Below, in pieces: positions 56,264 through 64,000 of a stretch of DNA of 64,000 nucleotides. Position 1 is the stretch's first letter, and each line of letters opens with the position of its first letter. The notes beneath the pieces are model-generated. The model had not been told where the DNA came from, did not search any database, and was given only the letters and a program-made list of their open reading frames with translations. The position numbers and the translations under genes are program-made. Source of the stretch: Mycobacterium vicinigordonae (GTDB lineage: Bacteria > Actinomycetota > Actinomycetes > Mycobacteriales > Mycobacteriaceae). The stretch lies in NCBI RefSeq assembly GCF_013466425.1, contig NZ_CP059165.1, forward strand, positions 1,116,001 through 1,180,000, in the 5' to 3' direction.

Positions 56264-57684
56264 CGGCGACCCGACTGCCGGACGGGTTTGCGGTTCAGGT
56301 CGATCGCCGCGTGCGGGTGCTGGGCGACGGCAAGGCCTTGCTCGGTGGGTCGCCGACTCGGTTGCTGCGGTTGGCGCCGGCCGCGCAGAACATGCTCTGC
56401 GACGGCCGTCTCAAAGTTCGGGACGAGGTCAGCGCCGAGCTGGCCCGCACCCTGCTGGATGCAACGGTGGCCCACCCGCGCCCAGCCACAGGTCCCTCGT
56501 ATCGCGATGTGACTGTCGTTATTCCAGTGCGGGACAACGTAATCGGTTTGCGACGACTGGTGGCGTCGCTGCGTGGCCTGCGAGTCATCGTGGTGGACGA
56601 CGGCTCCGCCCACCCGATCGAGCTCGACGATTTGGGCGGTGCGCACTGTGACGTCGAAGTTCTGCATCACCTCCGCAGCAAGGGGCCGTCGGCAGCCCGG
56701 AACACCGGCCTGGCCGCCTGTACCACCGACTTTGTCGCGTTCCTCGATTCAGATGTGGCGCCGCGGCGCGGGTGGTTGGAGGCCCTGCTCGGTCACTTCT
56801 GCGACCCGACCGTCGCGCTTGTCGCGCCGCGCATCGTCGGCCTGATGCCGACCGAGAATGTGATTGCCCGCTACGAGGCGGTGCACTCGTCCCTCGATCT
56901 CGGACTCCGGGAAGCGCCGGTGTTGCCGCACAGCACGGTGTCCTATGTGCCCAGTGCCGCGATCGTCTGCCGCGTGTCGGCGATCCGCGGGGTCGGCGGC
57001 TTCGACGAGACGATGCAGTCCGGTGAGGACGTCGACTTGTGTTGGCGGCTCGTGGAAGCCGGGGCCCGGTTACGTTACGAGCCGATCGCGCGGGTGGCCC
57101 ACGACCACCGGACCGAGTTGGGCGAATGGATCTCTCGCAAGGCCTTCTACGGCGGCTCGGCGGCGCCTCTTTCGGTGCGGCACCCGGACAAGACCGCGCC
57201 GGTGGTGATCTCTGGGTGGGCGTTGATGGCCTGGATTCTGATGTCCCTGGGTTCCGGTCTGGCTCAACTTGCCTCGATTGTGATCGCGCTGTGCACCGGG
57301 CGGCGCATCGCCAAGGCGATGCGCGACGCCGACACGTCCCTGGACACGACGTTGTGGGATGTGATCGTGGTCGCCACCCGTGGGTTGTGGTCGGCCGCGT
57401 TGCAACTCGCCTCGGCGCTGTGTCGCCATTACTGGCCGGTGGCGCTGATCGCAGCGATCCTGTCCCGGCATTTCAGACGGGTCTTGGTGATCGCGGCGGT
57501 GGTGGACGGTGTGGCGGATTGGCTGCGTCGCCGCGACGCGGTGGAGGACGACGCCGAACCCATCGGACTGCTGACCTTCCTCTTGCTCAAGCGCGTCGAT
57601 GATCTGGCCTACGGAATCGGCCTGTGGTACGGGGTGCTGCGGGAACGCAATGTCGGCGCCCTCAAGCCGCAGATCCGGACGTAG
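56260..57684 (+). CDS. mftF: MftF, glycosyltransferase of mycofactocin
   Basis: MftF is a family-2-type glycosyltransferase that adds the beta-1,4-glucose chain to (pre)mycofactocin. The 474 residues begin [20 protein letters not shown]. The GT-A domain (about 90-290) has [39 protein letters not shown], the metal motif DSD in [15 protein letters not shown], and [13 protein letters not shown]. The C-terminal part (about 320-440) has several hydrophobic helices ([40 protein letters not shown]), suggesting membrane contact. Its ATG overlaps the mftE stop (ATGA). Confidence 0.93.
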   Translation: MTATRLPDGFAVQVDRRVRVLGDGKALLGGSPTRLLRLAPAAQNMLCDGRLKVRDEVSAELARTLLDATVAHPRPATGPSYRDVTVVIPVRDNVIGLRRLVASLRGLRVIVVDDGSAHPIELDDLGGAHCDVEVLHHLRSKGPSAARNTGLAACTTDFVAFLDSDVAPRRGWLEALLGHFCDPTVALVAPRIVGLMPTENVIARYEAVHSSLDLGLREAPVLPHSTVSYVPSAAIVCRVSAIRGVGGFDETMQSGEDVDLCWRLVEAGARLRYEPIARVAHDHRTELGEWISRKAFYGGSAAPLSVRHPDKTAPVVISGWALMAWILMSLGSGLAQLASIVIALCTGRRIAKAMRDADTSLDTTLWDVIVVATRGLWSAALQLASALCRHYWPVALIAAILSRHFRRVLVIAAVVDGVADWLRRRDAVEDDAEPIGLLTFLLLKRVDDLAYGIGLWYGVLRERNVGALKPQIRT

Positions 57685-57693
57685 CGGCCACTA

Positions 57694-59133
57694 TTGTCCG
57701 CGCTGGACCGCCATAGCGACGTCTTGGTCGTCGGCGCCGGAAGTGCCGGTTCGGTTGTTGCCGAACGCCTTTCCAAAGACCCCGACTGTACGGTGCGGGT
57801 GTTGGAAGCCGGACCCGGACTGACTGATGCGGGATTGCTGGCCCGCACCCGCAATGGGCTGCAGCTGCCGATCGGATCGGGTAGTCCGCTGGCCGAGCGC
57901 TATCTGACAACGCTGACCGACCACCCGGTGCACCGGATGCCGATCGTGCGGGGCACGACGGTGGGTGGTTCCGGCGCCGTCAATGGCGGTTACTTCGGTC
58001 GCGGTCTCCCGGCCGATTTCGACGGCCTCGGGCTGCCGGGCTGGGGGTGGTCCGATGTGCTGGAGCATTTCCGCGCCATCGAGACCGATCTCGATTTCGA
58101 CACCCCAGCGCACGGCCGCAGCGGACCCATTCCGGTGCGGCGGACCTCGGAGTTGACCGGCGCTACTGAAAGGTTTGTCGCGGCCACCGAGCGAGCGGGA
58201 TATCCTTGGTTACCTGACTTGAATGATGTTGGACCGCAGCTGACTTCAGGTGTAGGTGCGGTGCCGCTCAACATTGTCGACGGGGTGCGCACCGGACCGG
58301 GGGTGGCGTTTCTGTTGCCGGCGCTGGGGCGTAGCAACCTGACATTGCAGGCGCAGACACGCGTCCTGCGGCTGTGCTTTGCCGGCGGCAGTGTGGTGGG
58401 CGTGGACGCGATCGGTCCGGACGGCCCCGTGACGTGGACTTCAGACCGAGTCGTATTGTGCGCGGGCGCTATTCGGTCGGCGCATCTACTAATGCTCTCG
58501 GGCCTGGGGGAGGAGGTCACGTTGCGGGCGGCCGGCGTTGACGTGCGTGTACCTGCCCCTGTTGGTGCACGCTGCAGTGATCACCCGGAGTTGGTGATGC
58601 CGACCGATTGGGAGGTCGCGGTGGATCGCCCGGTGCTGGAGGTGGTGCTGAATACTTCTGATGCTGTCGAGATCCGGCCTTATACAGGTGGTTTCGTTGC
58701 GATGACCGGGGATGGCACGCCGGGACACCGGGATTGGCCGCATCTTGGTGTGGCGCTGATGCGGCCTCGGGCGCGTGGACGGATCACGCTCGTCTCAGCA
58801 GATCCCGATGTGCCGCCACGGATCGAACATCGCTACGACAGCGAGCCCGACGACGTCGAGGACCTGCGGGCCGGAGTTGAGCTGGCACACGAATTGTTCA
58901 GTACTGCAACGTCGATTGGACCGGCGGTGTGGTCGACATCGCAGCACCTGTGTGGTAGCGCCCCGATGGGCCGAAGGGGCGACCCTAATGCCGTCGTGGA
59001 CAATCGATGTCGGCTTGTCGGTATCGAAAACCTATGGGTCATAGACGGTTCCATCTTGCCCGTAGTGCCGAGTCGCGGCCCGCATGCGAGCATCGTGATG
59101 CTGGCTCACCGGGCAGCGGAATTCGTGGTCTGA
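57694..59133 (+). CDS. mftG: MftG, GMC-family mycofactocinol dehydrogenase
   Basis: MftG is a glucose-methanol-choline flavoprotein that re-oxidises reduced mycofactocin and feeds electrons to the respiratory chain. The 479 residues include the FAD-binding motif VVGAGSAGSVVAERLS, PIVRGTTVGGSGAVNGGYFG, the second GMC motif LCAGAIRSAHLLMLSGLGEE, and C-terminal HLCGSAPMGRRGDPNAVVDN and LPVVPSRGPHASIVML. TTG 57694 (LSALDRHSDVLVVGAG) starts nine bases after the mftF stop. Complete, with no frameshift seen. Confidence 0.9.
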   Translation: MSALDRHSDVLVVGAGSAGSVVAERLSKDPDCTVRVLEAGPGLTDAGLLARTRNGLQLPIGSGSPLAERYLTTLTDHPVHRMPIVRGTTVGGSGAVNGGYFGRGLPADFDGLGLPGWGWSDVLEHFRAIETDLDFDTPAHGRSGPIPVRRTSELTGATERFVAATERAGYPWLPDLNDVGPQLTSGVGAVPLNIVDGVRTGPGVAFLLPALGRSNLTLQAQTRVLRLCFAGGSVVGVDAIGPDGPVTWTSDRVVLCAGAIRSAHLLMLSGLGEEVTLRAAGVDVRVPAPVGARCSDHPELVMPTDWEVAVDRPVLEVVLNTSDAVEIRPYTGGFVAMTGDGTPGHRDWPHLGVALMRPRARGRITLVSADPDVPPRIEHRYDSEPDDVEDLRAGVELAHELFSTATSIGPAVWSTSQHLCGSAPMGRRGDPNAVVDNRCRLVGIENLWVIDGSILPVVPSRGPHASIVMLAHRAAEFVV

Positions 59134-59155
59134 CGTCGCTGAGGGCATGCCCGGC

Positions 59156-59842
59156 TCAGGCTGAAGCCCTCGCCTCACCGGTCGCTACGACACGAGCTAC
59201 CGGCGCGGGTACCTCGGCCGCCGGCGCCGCCCGCGCGGCCAGCGGAGCGGGCAGCGCCGAAACCGCGGCCGCGGGAGTTTGCACCTCGACAATCTCCCGC
59301 GGGCTAGTCTGCAGCGACGGGATCGGTTGACGCTTCACCGACCCCACCGATCCCGCCGCTACTGCCGACCCCGACGAATACACCGGCCCTGGCTGCGCGG
59401 CCGGTGTTGTCGCAGGGCCCCCCGGCCCCAACGGTCCAACAAGTGCCGCCGGTTGCGCGGTTGCGCCGGCGGCGGGCGCCACCTGGGCGCCGTGACTGAG
59501 TACCGAGCGTCCCAGCGTCGGCTGGGGCGCGGCTGCGTCGGTCTGGATGCTCGAAACGTTCGCGGCTTCGCTGAGGCCGTACTGCTGAGCACCGAGACTC
59601 ATCATTTGGACGAATTGGTCGTGGAAGGCTGCCGCCTGCGCGCTGATAGCCTGGAATGCCTGGGCATGCGCCCCGAACAAGGCCGCAATTCCCGTCGAGA
59701 CCTCGTCCGCGCCTGCGGGTGCCAGGACGCCCATCGTCGGGCCGACCGCCATCGCGTTGGCATCGTTGATCGCCGTGCCGATATTCGCCAAATCCGTTGC
59801 CGCAGCGGCAACATACTCCGGCGTGGCGATCACATACGACAT
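59156..59842 (-). CDS. PE-family protein
   Basis: A 228-residue PE protein. The PE domain (1 to about 95) starts MSYVIATPEYVAAAATDLAN and contains AHAQAFQAISAQAAAFHDQF. The type VII secretion signal YxxxD/E is present as YGLSE at about 88. The rest is Ala/Pro-rich with no repeats and may be disordered. There is no PPE partner, so it is an orphan PE. It is tail-to-tail with mftG. I recall no PE gene here in H37Rv; lineage-specific insertion is likely. Confidence 0.85.
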   Translation of the reverse strand: MSYVIATPEYVAAAATDLANIGTAINDANAMAVGPTMGVLAPAGADEVSTGIAALFGAHAQAFQAISAQAAAFHDQFVQMMSLGAQQYGLSEAANVSSIQTDAAAPQPTLGRSVLSHGAQVAPAAGATAQPAALVGPLGPGGPATTPAAQPGPVYSSGSAVAAGSVGSVKRQPIPSLQTSPREIVEVQTPAAAVSALPAPLAARAAPAAEVPAPVARVVATGEARASA

Positions 59843-60033
59843 TCAGGTTCCCCCAGCTAACTGGAAAGAGTCCGCTGCCCACCTACGAACTTGCCCCCGG
59901 GGTTCAAATGCTAACCGGGCACGGGTCCGCGCCGCGGGCTTTTCGCAAAATCCGTTTCAGGGGCGGCCGGCTACCGCCAGCCGGCGACGATGCGGCGGAC
60001 CGGGCGAAGCTGGCGGCCGTCGCGCCCGGGGGC

Positions 60034-61250
60034 CTAGAGACCGATCAGCACGGCGGCGATTCCTACGATGACAGCCAGCACGGTCGTCGAGGCGTGCATC
60101 GAGTTCAGGAAGGCGATCTTGCCGAGCTCGGCCAGGCAAATTCAGGATAGGTGGAGTGCAGGTCGATGCCGCGCATGCACGCGAAGCCGACCGCCATCAG
60201 CAGCGTGCCGAGGAACTGCACCGTGCGCAGGCCCAGCCGTGGCACATACCAGAACGACGTCGCAGTGAAGATTCCCAGCGGAATCATGAACGGGCCCAAC
60301 GCCACCGCTGTCATCAGCGGGGAATAGCCGATGATTTGCTGCACATATTGCATGGCCAGGAAGAAGAATCCGAACGTCGCGCCGAACAGCACGATGATCG
60401 TCGCGACGCCAGTGGTGAAGGCGGGGTCGCAAAACAGTCGAACGTCCAGAAGTGGCTGGCGTTTCCGAAATTCGACCACGCCGAATACCGCGGCGATGAC
60501 ACCGCCGGCAACCAGCCCGCCCCACACCAGAGTGTCGCTACACCCTCGGGTGGGTGCTTCCAGGATGGCGTACACCGCGATCGCCACCGCGGTACCGACT
60601 AGTCCGGCGCCCAACCAGTCCACCCGGGGGACGGCGAGTCCCAGAAGCGCAGCAGCACACCGGATCCGAGCATTCCAAGCCCGCCGCCCGAACCGGCGGT
60701 GCCGGCCCACATCCCGACTGCCTTAATGCGCTGCGCTTTCGGTATAGGCCACCGTCAACAGGGACAGCGTCGCGGGCATCACGAATGCGGCGCCTACCCC
60801 GGCCATCGCGCGGCCGGCGATGATCTGGGTGGGTGAGTGCAGCAGCGCCGGTGCGACCGAGGCCAGCGAGAAGATCGTCAAACCTGCCAGCAGGGCGCCG
60901 CGCCTGCCGTAGCGGTCACCGATGGCGCCCGCGGGCAGCAGCAGGCAGGCCAAGGCCAGCGTGTAGCCGTCGACGATCCATGTCAGCTGTGTCTGGGCTG
61001 CCGATGTGGCCACCGCGATGTCGCCCAGTGTGGTGTTGAGCGCCGTCATCGACGCAACTACCAGCGACACTGCGATGCAGGCGACGGTCAGCGTCCAGGT
61101 GCGGGCGCGGGAGCTAGCGCCGGCTCCTGCTGCCTCAGTAACCTGGCTGGGTTGCAGCAAGGTGGTGCCGGGCCGCGTCAGCGTTTTCGACCATGCAGTG
61201 CGCCTCCTTTCGGGGGCGAAGTAGTGACCGAGACTAATGGTCTCGTGCAT
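60034..61250 (-). pseudogene. Decayed MFS multidrug exporter (DHA2/14-TM type)
   Basis: Four pieces of one exporter are found in different frames. From ATG 61250 a normal N-terminus (LTWIVDGYTLALACLLLPAG, GDRYGRRGALLAG, motif C-like AMAGVGAAFVMPATLS) runs to a stop at about 60723. The next piece, VGMWAGTAGSGGGLGMLGSG, is in another frame (about 60640-60730). A third covers the middle (DWLGAGLVGTAVAIAVYAIL to SFWYVPRLGLRTV, about 60130-60620), and a final fragment IAFLNSMHASTTVLAVIVGI ends at TAG about 60034. At least three frameshift/deletion events have removed roughly a third of the gene. The divergent TetR gene is intact in its core. Confidence 0.82.
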
Positions 61251-61270
61251 AGACGGTTAGTCTTGGTCAC
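61224..61270. promoter_or_regulatory. Operator-like inverted repeats between the exporter pseudogene and TetR
   Basis: GTGACCGAGACTAA (61224-61237) and TTAGTCTTGGTCAC (61257-61270) pair at 13 of 14 positions across a 19-base spacer. Inside are two shorter palindromes, GAGAC-N5-GTCTC (61230-61244) and AGAC-N5-GTCT (61251-61263 region). This is the classical double-operator layout of a TetR repressor controlling itself and a divergent exporter. Confidence 0.6.
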
Positions 61271-61341
61271 AAACCGGGAGGTGCATCACAATCAGCAAGG
61301 CCAGTGACGCAGATCCCCGCCCGGCGCGGTCGCGGGCCCGT

Positions 61342-61950
61342 TTGCTCGAAGCGGCCGCTTCGCTGCTGCGCTCCGGTGGCCCCAGTGCGGTGACAATCGA
61401 CGCCGTGACCCGTGCCGCCAACGTCGCCCGGGCTACCTTGTATCGCCATTTTCCGAGCGGAAACGATTTGCTGGCAGCAACATTCAGCAGCCTCATCCCC
61501 GCGGCGCCGATGCCGCCCGCAGCGGGGTCGCTGCGAGACAGGCTGGTGGCGCTGCTACTGGCGCAGGCCGAGTTGATCGCCGAAGCGCCGGCCGTGCTGT
61601 CCGCGACGGCCTGGTTGGCGCTGGGCTCCGACCTGCAGGAGCTGCCGGAACCCCGGCGTAGCGACACCGACGACAGTGCGATCAGCACCCTGCGGGAGCG
61701 CATCGCTCAGCAGTACGCGGCGCCATTCGACGTCATATTCGATAGCCCTGATGCGGTTGCCGAACTCGGCGAGGTCGACCGGTCCCGGGCTATCGCCCTG
61801 CTGATTGGCCCGGTGGCGCTGGGCCGGCTGTCCACGCTGCCGGATTTCGACTACCGGGAGACGGTCCAAGCGGCCGTCGACGGCTTCCTGCACGTGCAGC
61901 GCGCACAGGCGCGTTCTGACACGGCGACTAGCGAATCGGCCGGTACGTAA
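61342..61950 (+). CDS. TetR-family repressor, start codon unclear
   Basis: A TetR regulator of about 202 residues from TTG 61342 ([20 protein letters not shown]), with the helix-turn-helix [20 protein letters not shown] and a ligand domain to about 195. The same frame stays open upstream to 61261 and reads ISKASDADPRPARSRAR just before, a typical TetR N-terminus, but it has no ATG, GTG or TTG; ATC at 61291 or 61285 lies behind GGGAGG. It diverges from the broken exporter gene it probably controlled. It may now be free to decay. Confidence 0.78.
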   Translation: MLEAAASLLRSGGPSAVTIDAVTRAANVARATLYRHFPSGNDLLAATFSSLIPAAPMPPAAGSLRDRLVALLLAQAELIAEAPAVLSATAWLALGSDLQELPEPRRSDTDDSAISTLRERIAQQYAAPFDVIFDSPDAVAELGEVDRSRAIALLIGPVALGRLSTLPDFDYRETVQAAVDGFLHVQRAQARSDTATSESAGT

Positions 61951-62408
61951 GCGCCGTGCGTGGCGTTCGCGCCCACCGGCCCGGCGCGAGTGTGACGCCT
62001 AGCCGGGCATACGCCCAGCTAGGGGCGCCGTCGATGCCAACTGTGGGGCGCCGCGGACCTACCTGCGGCGATGGCCACCCAAGAGACCACCCAAGATTTG
62101 GCCGAACCGGCGTTCTGAGGCATACTGTTCAGGTTGCCCAGCGCCAGGTTTGCGTCTGGCTGGGTATACGACCAGCGCCCACCAGGGCGCGTCCGGTCCC
62201 ATCCTTGGAGAGCGACTATTTCGGCCGCCTACAAGGCTGCGTGTGGGTGACACACCCGAACGCGGGGAGCGGATGGACCACGACAGGTAAACAGCGGCGC
62301 AGTTCCGGCGCAACGCTCGATCGGCCCCCGTCAGGGCGGCGGTTGTGCGCGCCGGGGCGCACCAGGTCCGGACCCGGGCTCGAGTGTGGAAGAAGAGGTA
62401 GGAGAAGC
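61951..62408 (+). other. 458-base upstream region of the S10 operon
   Basis: No protein gene is supported. The region has a predicted promoter at 62098-62126 and a leader of about 275 bases. Two compact GC hairpins are visible: GCGCCC-ACCA-GGGCGC (62175-62190) and GTGCGC-N6-GCGCAC (62345-62362). The S10 operon leader is a regulatory target (L4) in E. coli, and a similar role here is only a guess. AGAGGTAGGAG (about 62395-62405) is the rpsJ ribosome binding region. Confidence 0.6.
62098..62126 (+). promoter_or_regulatory. Predicted promoter of the S10 ribosomal protein operon
   Basis: TTGGCC (62098-62103) and CATACT (62121-62126) are separated by 17 bases, and TACTGT two bases on is an alternative -10. 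The start would be near 62133. Confidence 0.45.
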
Positions 62409-62714
62409 GTGGCGGGACAGAAGATCCGCATCAGGCTTAAGGCCTACGACCATGAGGCTATTGACGCGTCGGCGCGCAAGATCGTCGAGACCGTCGTACG
62501 CACTGGGGCCAGCGTCGTAGGACCGGTGCCGCTGCCGACCGAAAAGAACGTGTACTGCGTCATCCGCTCACCGCATAAGTACAAGGACTCGCGGGAGCAC
62601 TTCGAGATGCGCACGCACAAGCGGCTGATCGACATCCTCGACCCGACCCCGAAGACCGTCGACGCGCTGATGCGCATCGATCTTCCGGCCAGTGTCGACG
62701 TCAACATCCAGTAG
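62409..62714 (+). CDS. rpsJ: 30S ribosomal protein S10
   Basis: S10 (also NusE) joins the 30S head and links NusG/antitermination complexes to ribosomes. From GTG 62409 ([20 protein letters not shown]) the protein has 101 residues, the family length, with [20 protein letters not shown] and [27 protein letters not shown] lies just upstream. It is the first gene of the S10 operon; rplC follows after 15 bases. A longer open frame upstream is leader, not coding. Confidence 0.97.
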   Translation: MAGQKIRIRLKAYDHEAIDASARKIVETVVRTGASVVGPVPLPTEKNVYCVIRSPHKYKDSREHFEMRTHKRLIDILDPTPKTVDALMRIDLPASVDVNIQ

Positions 62715-62729
62715 GGGATCGGCGAGCAA

Positions 62730-63383
62730 ATGGCGAGAAAAGGCATTCTGGGTACCAAGCTGGGCATGACGCAGGTATTCGACGAGAACAATAGGGTCGT
62801 GCCGGTGACTGTGGTCAAGGCCGGACCGAACGTGGTGACCCGCATCCGCACTCCGGAGCAGGACGGGTACAGCGCGGTGCAGCTGGCCTACGGCGAGATC
62901 AGTCCCCGCAAGGTCAACAAGCCGGTGACTGGTCAGTACGCAGCCGCGGGAGTCAACCCGCGTCGGCACCTGGCCGAGTTGCGGCTCGAGGACGCGGCGG
63001 CGGCGGCCGAGTACGAGGTAGGCCAGGAGCTGACGGCGGAAATCTTCGCTGATGGCGCCTATGTCGACGTGACCGGCACCTCTAAGGGCAAGGGCTTTGC
63101 CGGAACGATGAAGCGACACGGTTTCCGCGGTCAGGGCGCCAGCCACGGTGCCCAGGCAGTGCACCGGCGTCCCGGGTCGATCGGCGGATGTGCCACTCCA
63201 GCAAGGGTGTTCAAGGGCACGCGGATGGCCGGCCGGATGGGCAACGACCGCGTCACCGTGCAGAACCTGGTGGTGCATAAGGTCGATGCCGAGAACGGCG
63301 TGCTGCTGATCAAGGGCGCGGTTCCCGGCCGCACCGGCGGACTCGTGGTGGTCCGCAGTGCGATCAAGCGAGGTGAGAAGTAA
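62730..63383 (+). CDS. rplC: 50S ribosomal protein L3
   Basis: L3 is one of the primary binders of 23S rRNA near the peptidyl transferase centre. The 217-residue product has the signature [20 protein letters not shown] and ends [12 protein letters not shown]. It has the expected bacterial length. Its stop overlaps the rplD ATG (TAATG). Confidence 0.97.
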   Translation: MARKGILGTKLGMTQVFDENNRVVPVTVVKAGPNVVTRIRTPEQDGYSAVQLAYGEISPRKVNKPVTGQYAAAGVNPRRHLAELRLEDAAAAAEYEVGQELTAEIFADGAYVDVTGTSKGKGFAGTMKRHGFRGQGASHGAQAVHRRPGSIGGCATPARVFKGTRMAGRMGNDRVTVQNLVVHKVDAENGVLLIKGAVPGRTGGLVVVRSAIKRGEK

Positions 63384-64000
63384 TGACACTCAAGATTGAG
63401 GTCAAGACGCCGGCAGGCAAGGTCGACGGCTCCATCGAGCTGCCGGCCGAGCTGTTCGACGTCCCAGCCAATATCGCGTTGATGCACCAGGTGGTCACCG
63501 CTCAGCGGGCGGCCGCCCGGCAGGGCACGCACTCGACGAAGACCCGCGGCGACGTCAGCGGTGGTGGTCGTAAGCCGTACCGGCAGAAGGGAACCGGTCG
63601 TGCCCGACAGGGTTCGACACGGGCGCCGCAGTTCACCGGCGGCGGCGTCGTGCACGGTCCGCAGCCGCGCGACTATAGCCAGCGCACGCCCAAGAAGATG
63701 ATCGCCGCCGCACTGCGCGGCGCACTGTCGGACCGAGCGCGCAACGGACGCATCCACGCGGTCACCGAATTGGTTGCCGGCCAAACCCCCTCCACCAAGA
63801 GCGCCAAGGCGTTTCTGGCCACGCTTACCGATCGCAAGCAGGTCCTGGTGGTCGTCGGTCGCAGTGACGAGGCCGGCGTGAAGAGCGTGCGCAACCTGCC
63901 GGGTGTGCATATCCTGCCGCCGGACCAGCTCAACACCTACGACGTGTTGCGGGCCGACGACGTGGTGTTCAGCGTGGAGGCGCTCAACGCCTACATCTCG
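63383..64000 (+). CDS. rplD: 50S ribosomal protein L4 (3' partial)
   Basis: L4 lines the exit tunnel and in E. coli represses the S10 operon. From ATG 63383 ([20 protein letters not shown]) 206 codons are visible to the window end, with about 17 probably missing. The extended loop ([20 protein letters not shown] then [16 protein letters not shown]) and the globular end ([19 protein letters not shown]) are typical. It overlaps the rplC stop by three bases. Confidence 0.96.
   Translation, partial: MTLKIEVKTPAGKVDGSIELPAELFDVPANIALMHQVVTAQRAAARQGTHSTKTRGDVSGGGRKPYRQKGTGRARQGSTRAPQFTGGGVVHGPQPRDYSQRTPKKMIAAALRGALSDRARNGRIHAVTELVAGQTPSTKSAKAFLATLTDRKQVLVVVGRSDEAGVKSVRNLPGVHILPPDQLNTYDVLRADDVVFSVEALNAYIS

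Noticed and set aside
61956..62408. Open frame upstream of and in phase with rpsJ
   Set aside because: GTG 62409 has a good ribosome binding site and gives the standard S10 length; the upstream codons look like non-coding leader.

Overview
This window is a mycobacterial chromosome segment, very probably from a slow-growing Mycobacterium. The evidence is high GC content, frequent GTG/TTG starts, a block of four mycolic acid methyltransferase paralogues (mmaA4-mmaA1), late FAS-II dehydratase genes (hadB, hadC), a PE-family gene, a mycofactocin operon, and gene order that follows the M. tuberculosis H37Rv Rv0636-Rv0702 region almost gene for gene. H37Rv locus names and lengths are from memory and were not searched. 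I cannot name the species.

Layout. 1-3774: hadB (5' end outside the window), hadC, tRNA-Trp, secE, nusG, rplK, rplA. 3781-5871: an ECF sigma factor of the ECF42 type with its YCII/DGPF partner, inserted between rplA and mmaA4. 5876-9819: mmaA4, mmaA3, mmaA2, mmaA1 on the minus strand. 9905-12892: lipG, a UbiB/ABC1 kinase-like gene and a DinB-like gene, all minus. 12974-18692: GH38 alpha-mannosidase, the gene called fabD2 in H37Rv, and an ROK sugar kinase. 19063-20085: rplJ-rplL behind a structured leader. 20147-22477: a TetR gene divergent from a carotenoid oxygenase gene. 22607: mkl (mceG). 24161-31638: rpoB-rpoC behind a 549-base upstream region. 31646-32700: an AbiEi/DUF559-like gene framed by two near-identical long palindromes. 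32705-40509: ceramidase, end (nfo), fadE8, echA4, a PaaX-like regulator, echA5 and two DUF3060 proteins; lpqP and mmpS5-mmpL5-Rv0678, which sit here in H37Rv, are missing. 40678: TetR. 41592-45907: rpsL-rpsG-fusA-tuf. 46056-49004: SHOCT membrane protein, mycofactocin-type SDR, ferredoxin reductase. 49008-50758: a second ECF module coupled to a triple-VOC protein. 50814-59133: DUF2332 gene and mftR (minus), then mftA-B-C-D-E-F-G. 59156-61950: PE gene, a broken MFS exporter gene, and a TetR gene divergent from it. 62409-end: rpsJ, rplC and rplD (cut by the window end).

How the genes fit together. Most of the window is housekeeping transcription and translation (RNA polymerase, elongation factors, ribosomal proteins, SecE/NusG). 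Between these blocks lie mycobacterial envelope lipid genes (HadBC, MmaA1-4, Mkl for Mce transport), lipid catabolism genes (fadE8, echA4, echA5, ceramidase) and the mycofactocin redox-cofactor system. The mycofactocin operon has a perfect inverted repeat in the mftR-mftA divergent gap. The mycofactocin-type SDR gene upstream has a sequence matching the KstR consensus before its start, which suggests a link to sterol catabolism. Accessory material (two ECF modules, the palindrome-framed gene, the PE gene, the decayed exporter) sits at the joints between conserved blocks.
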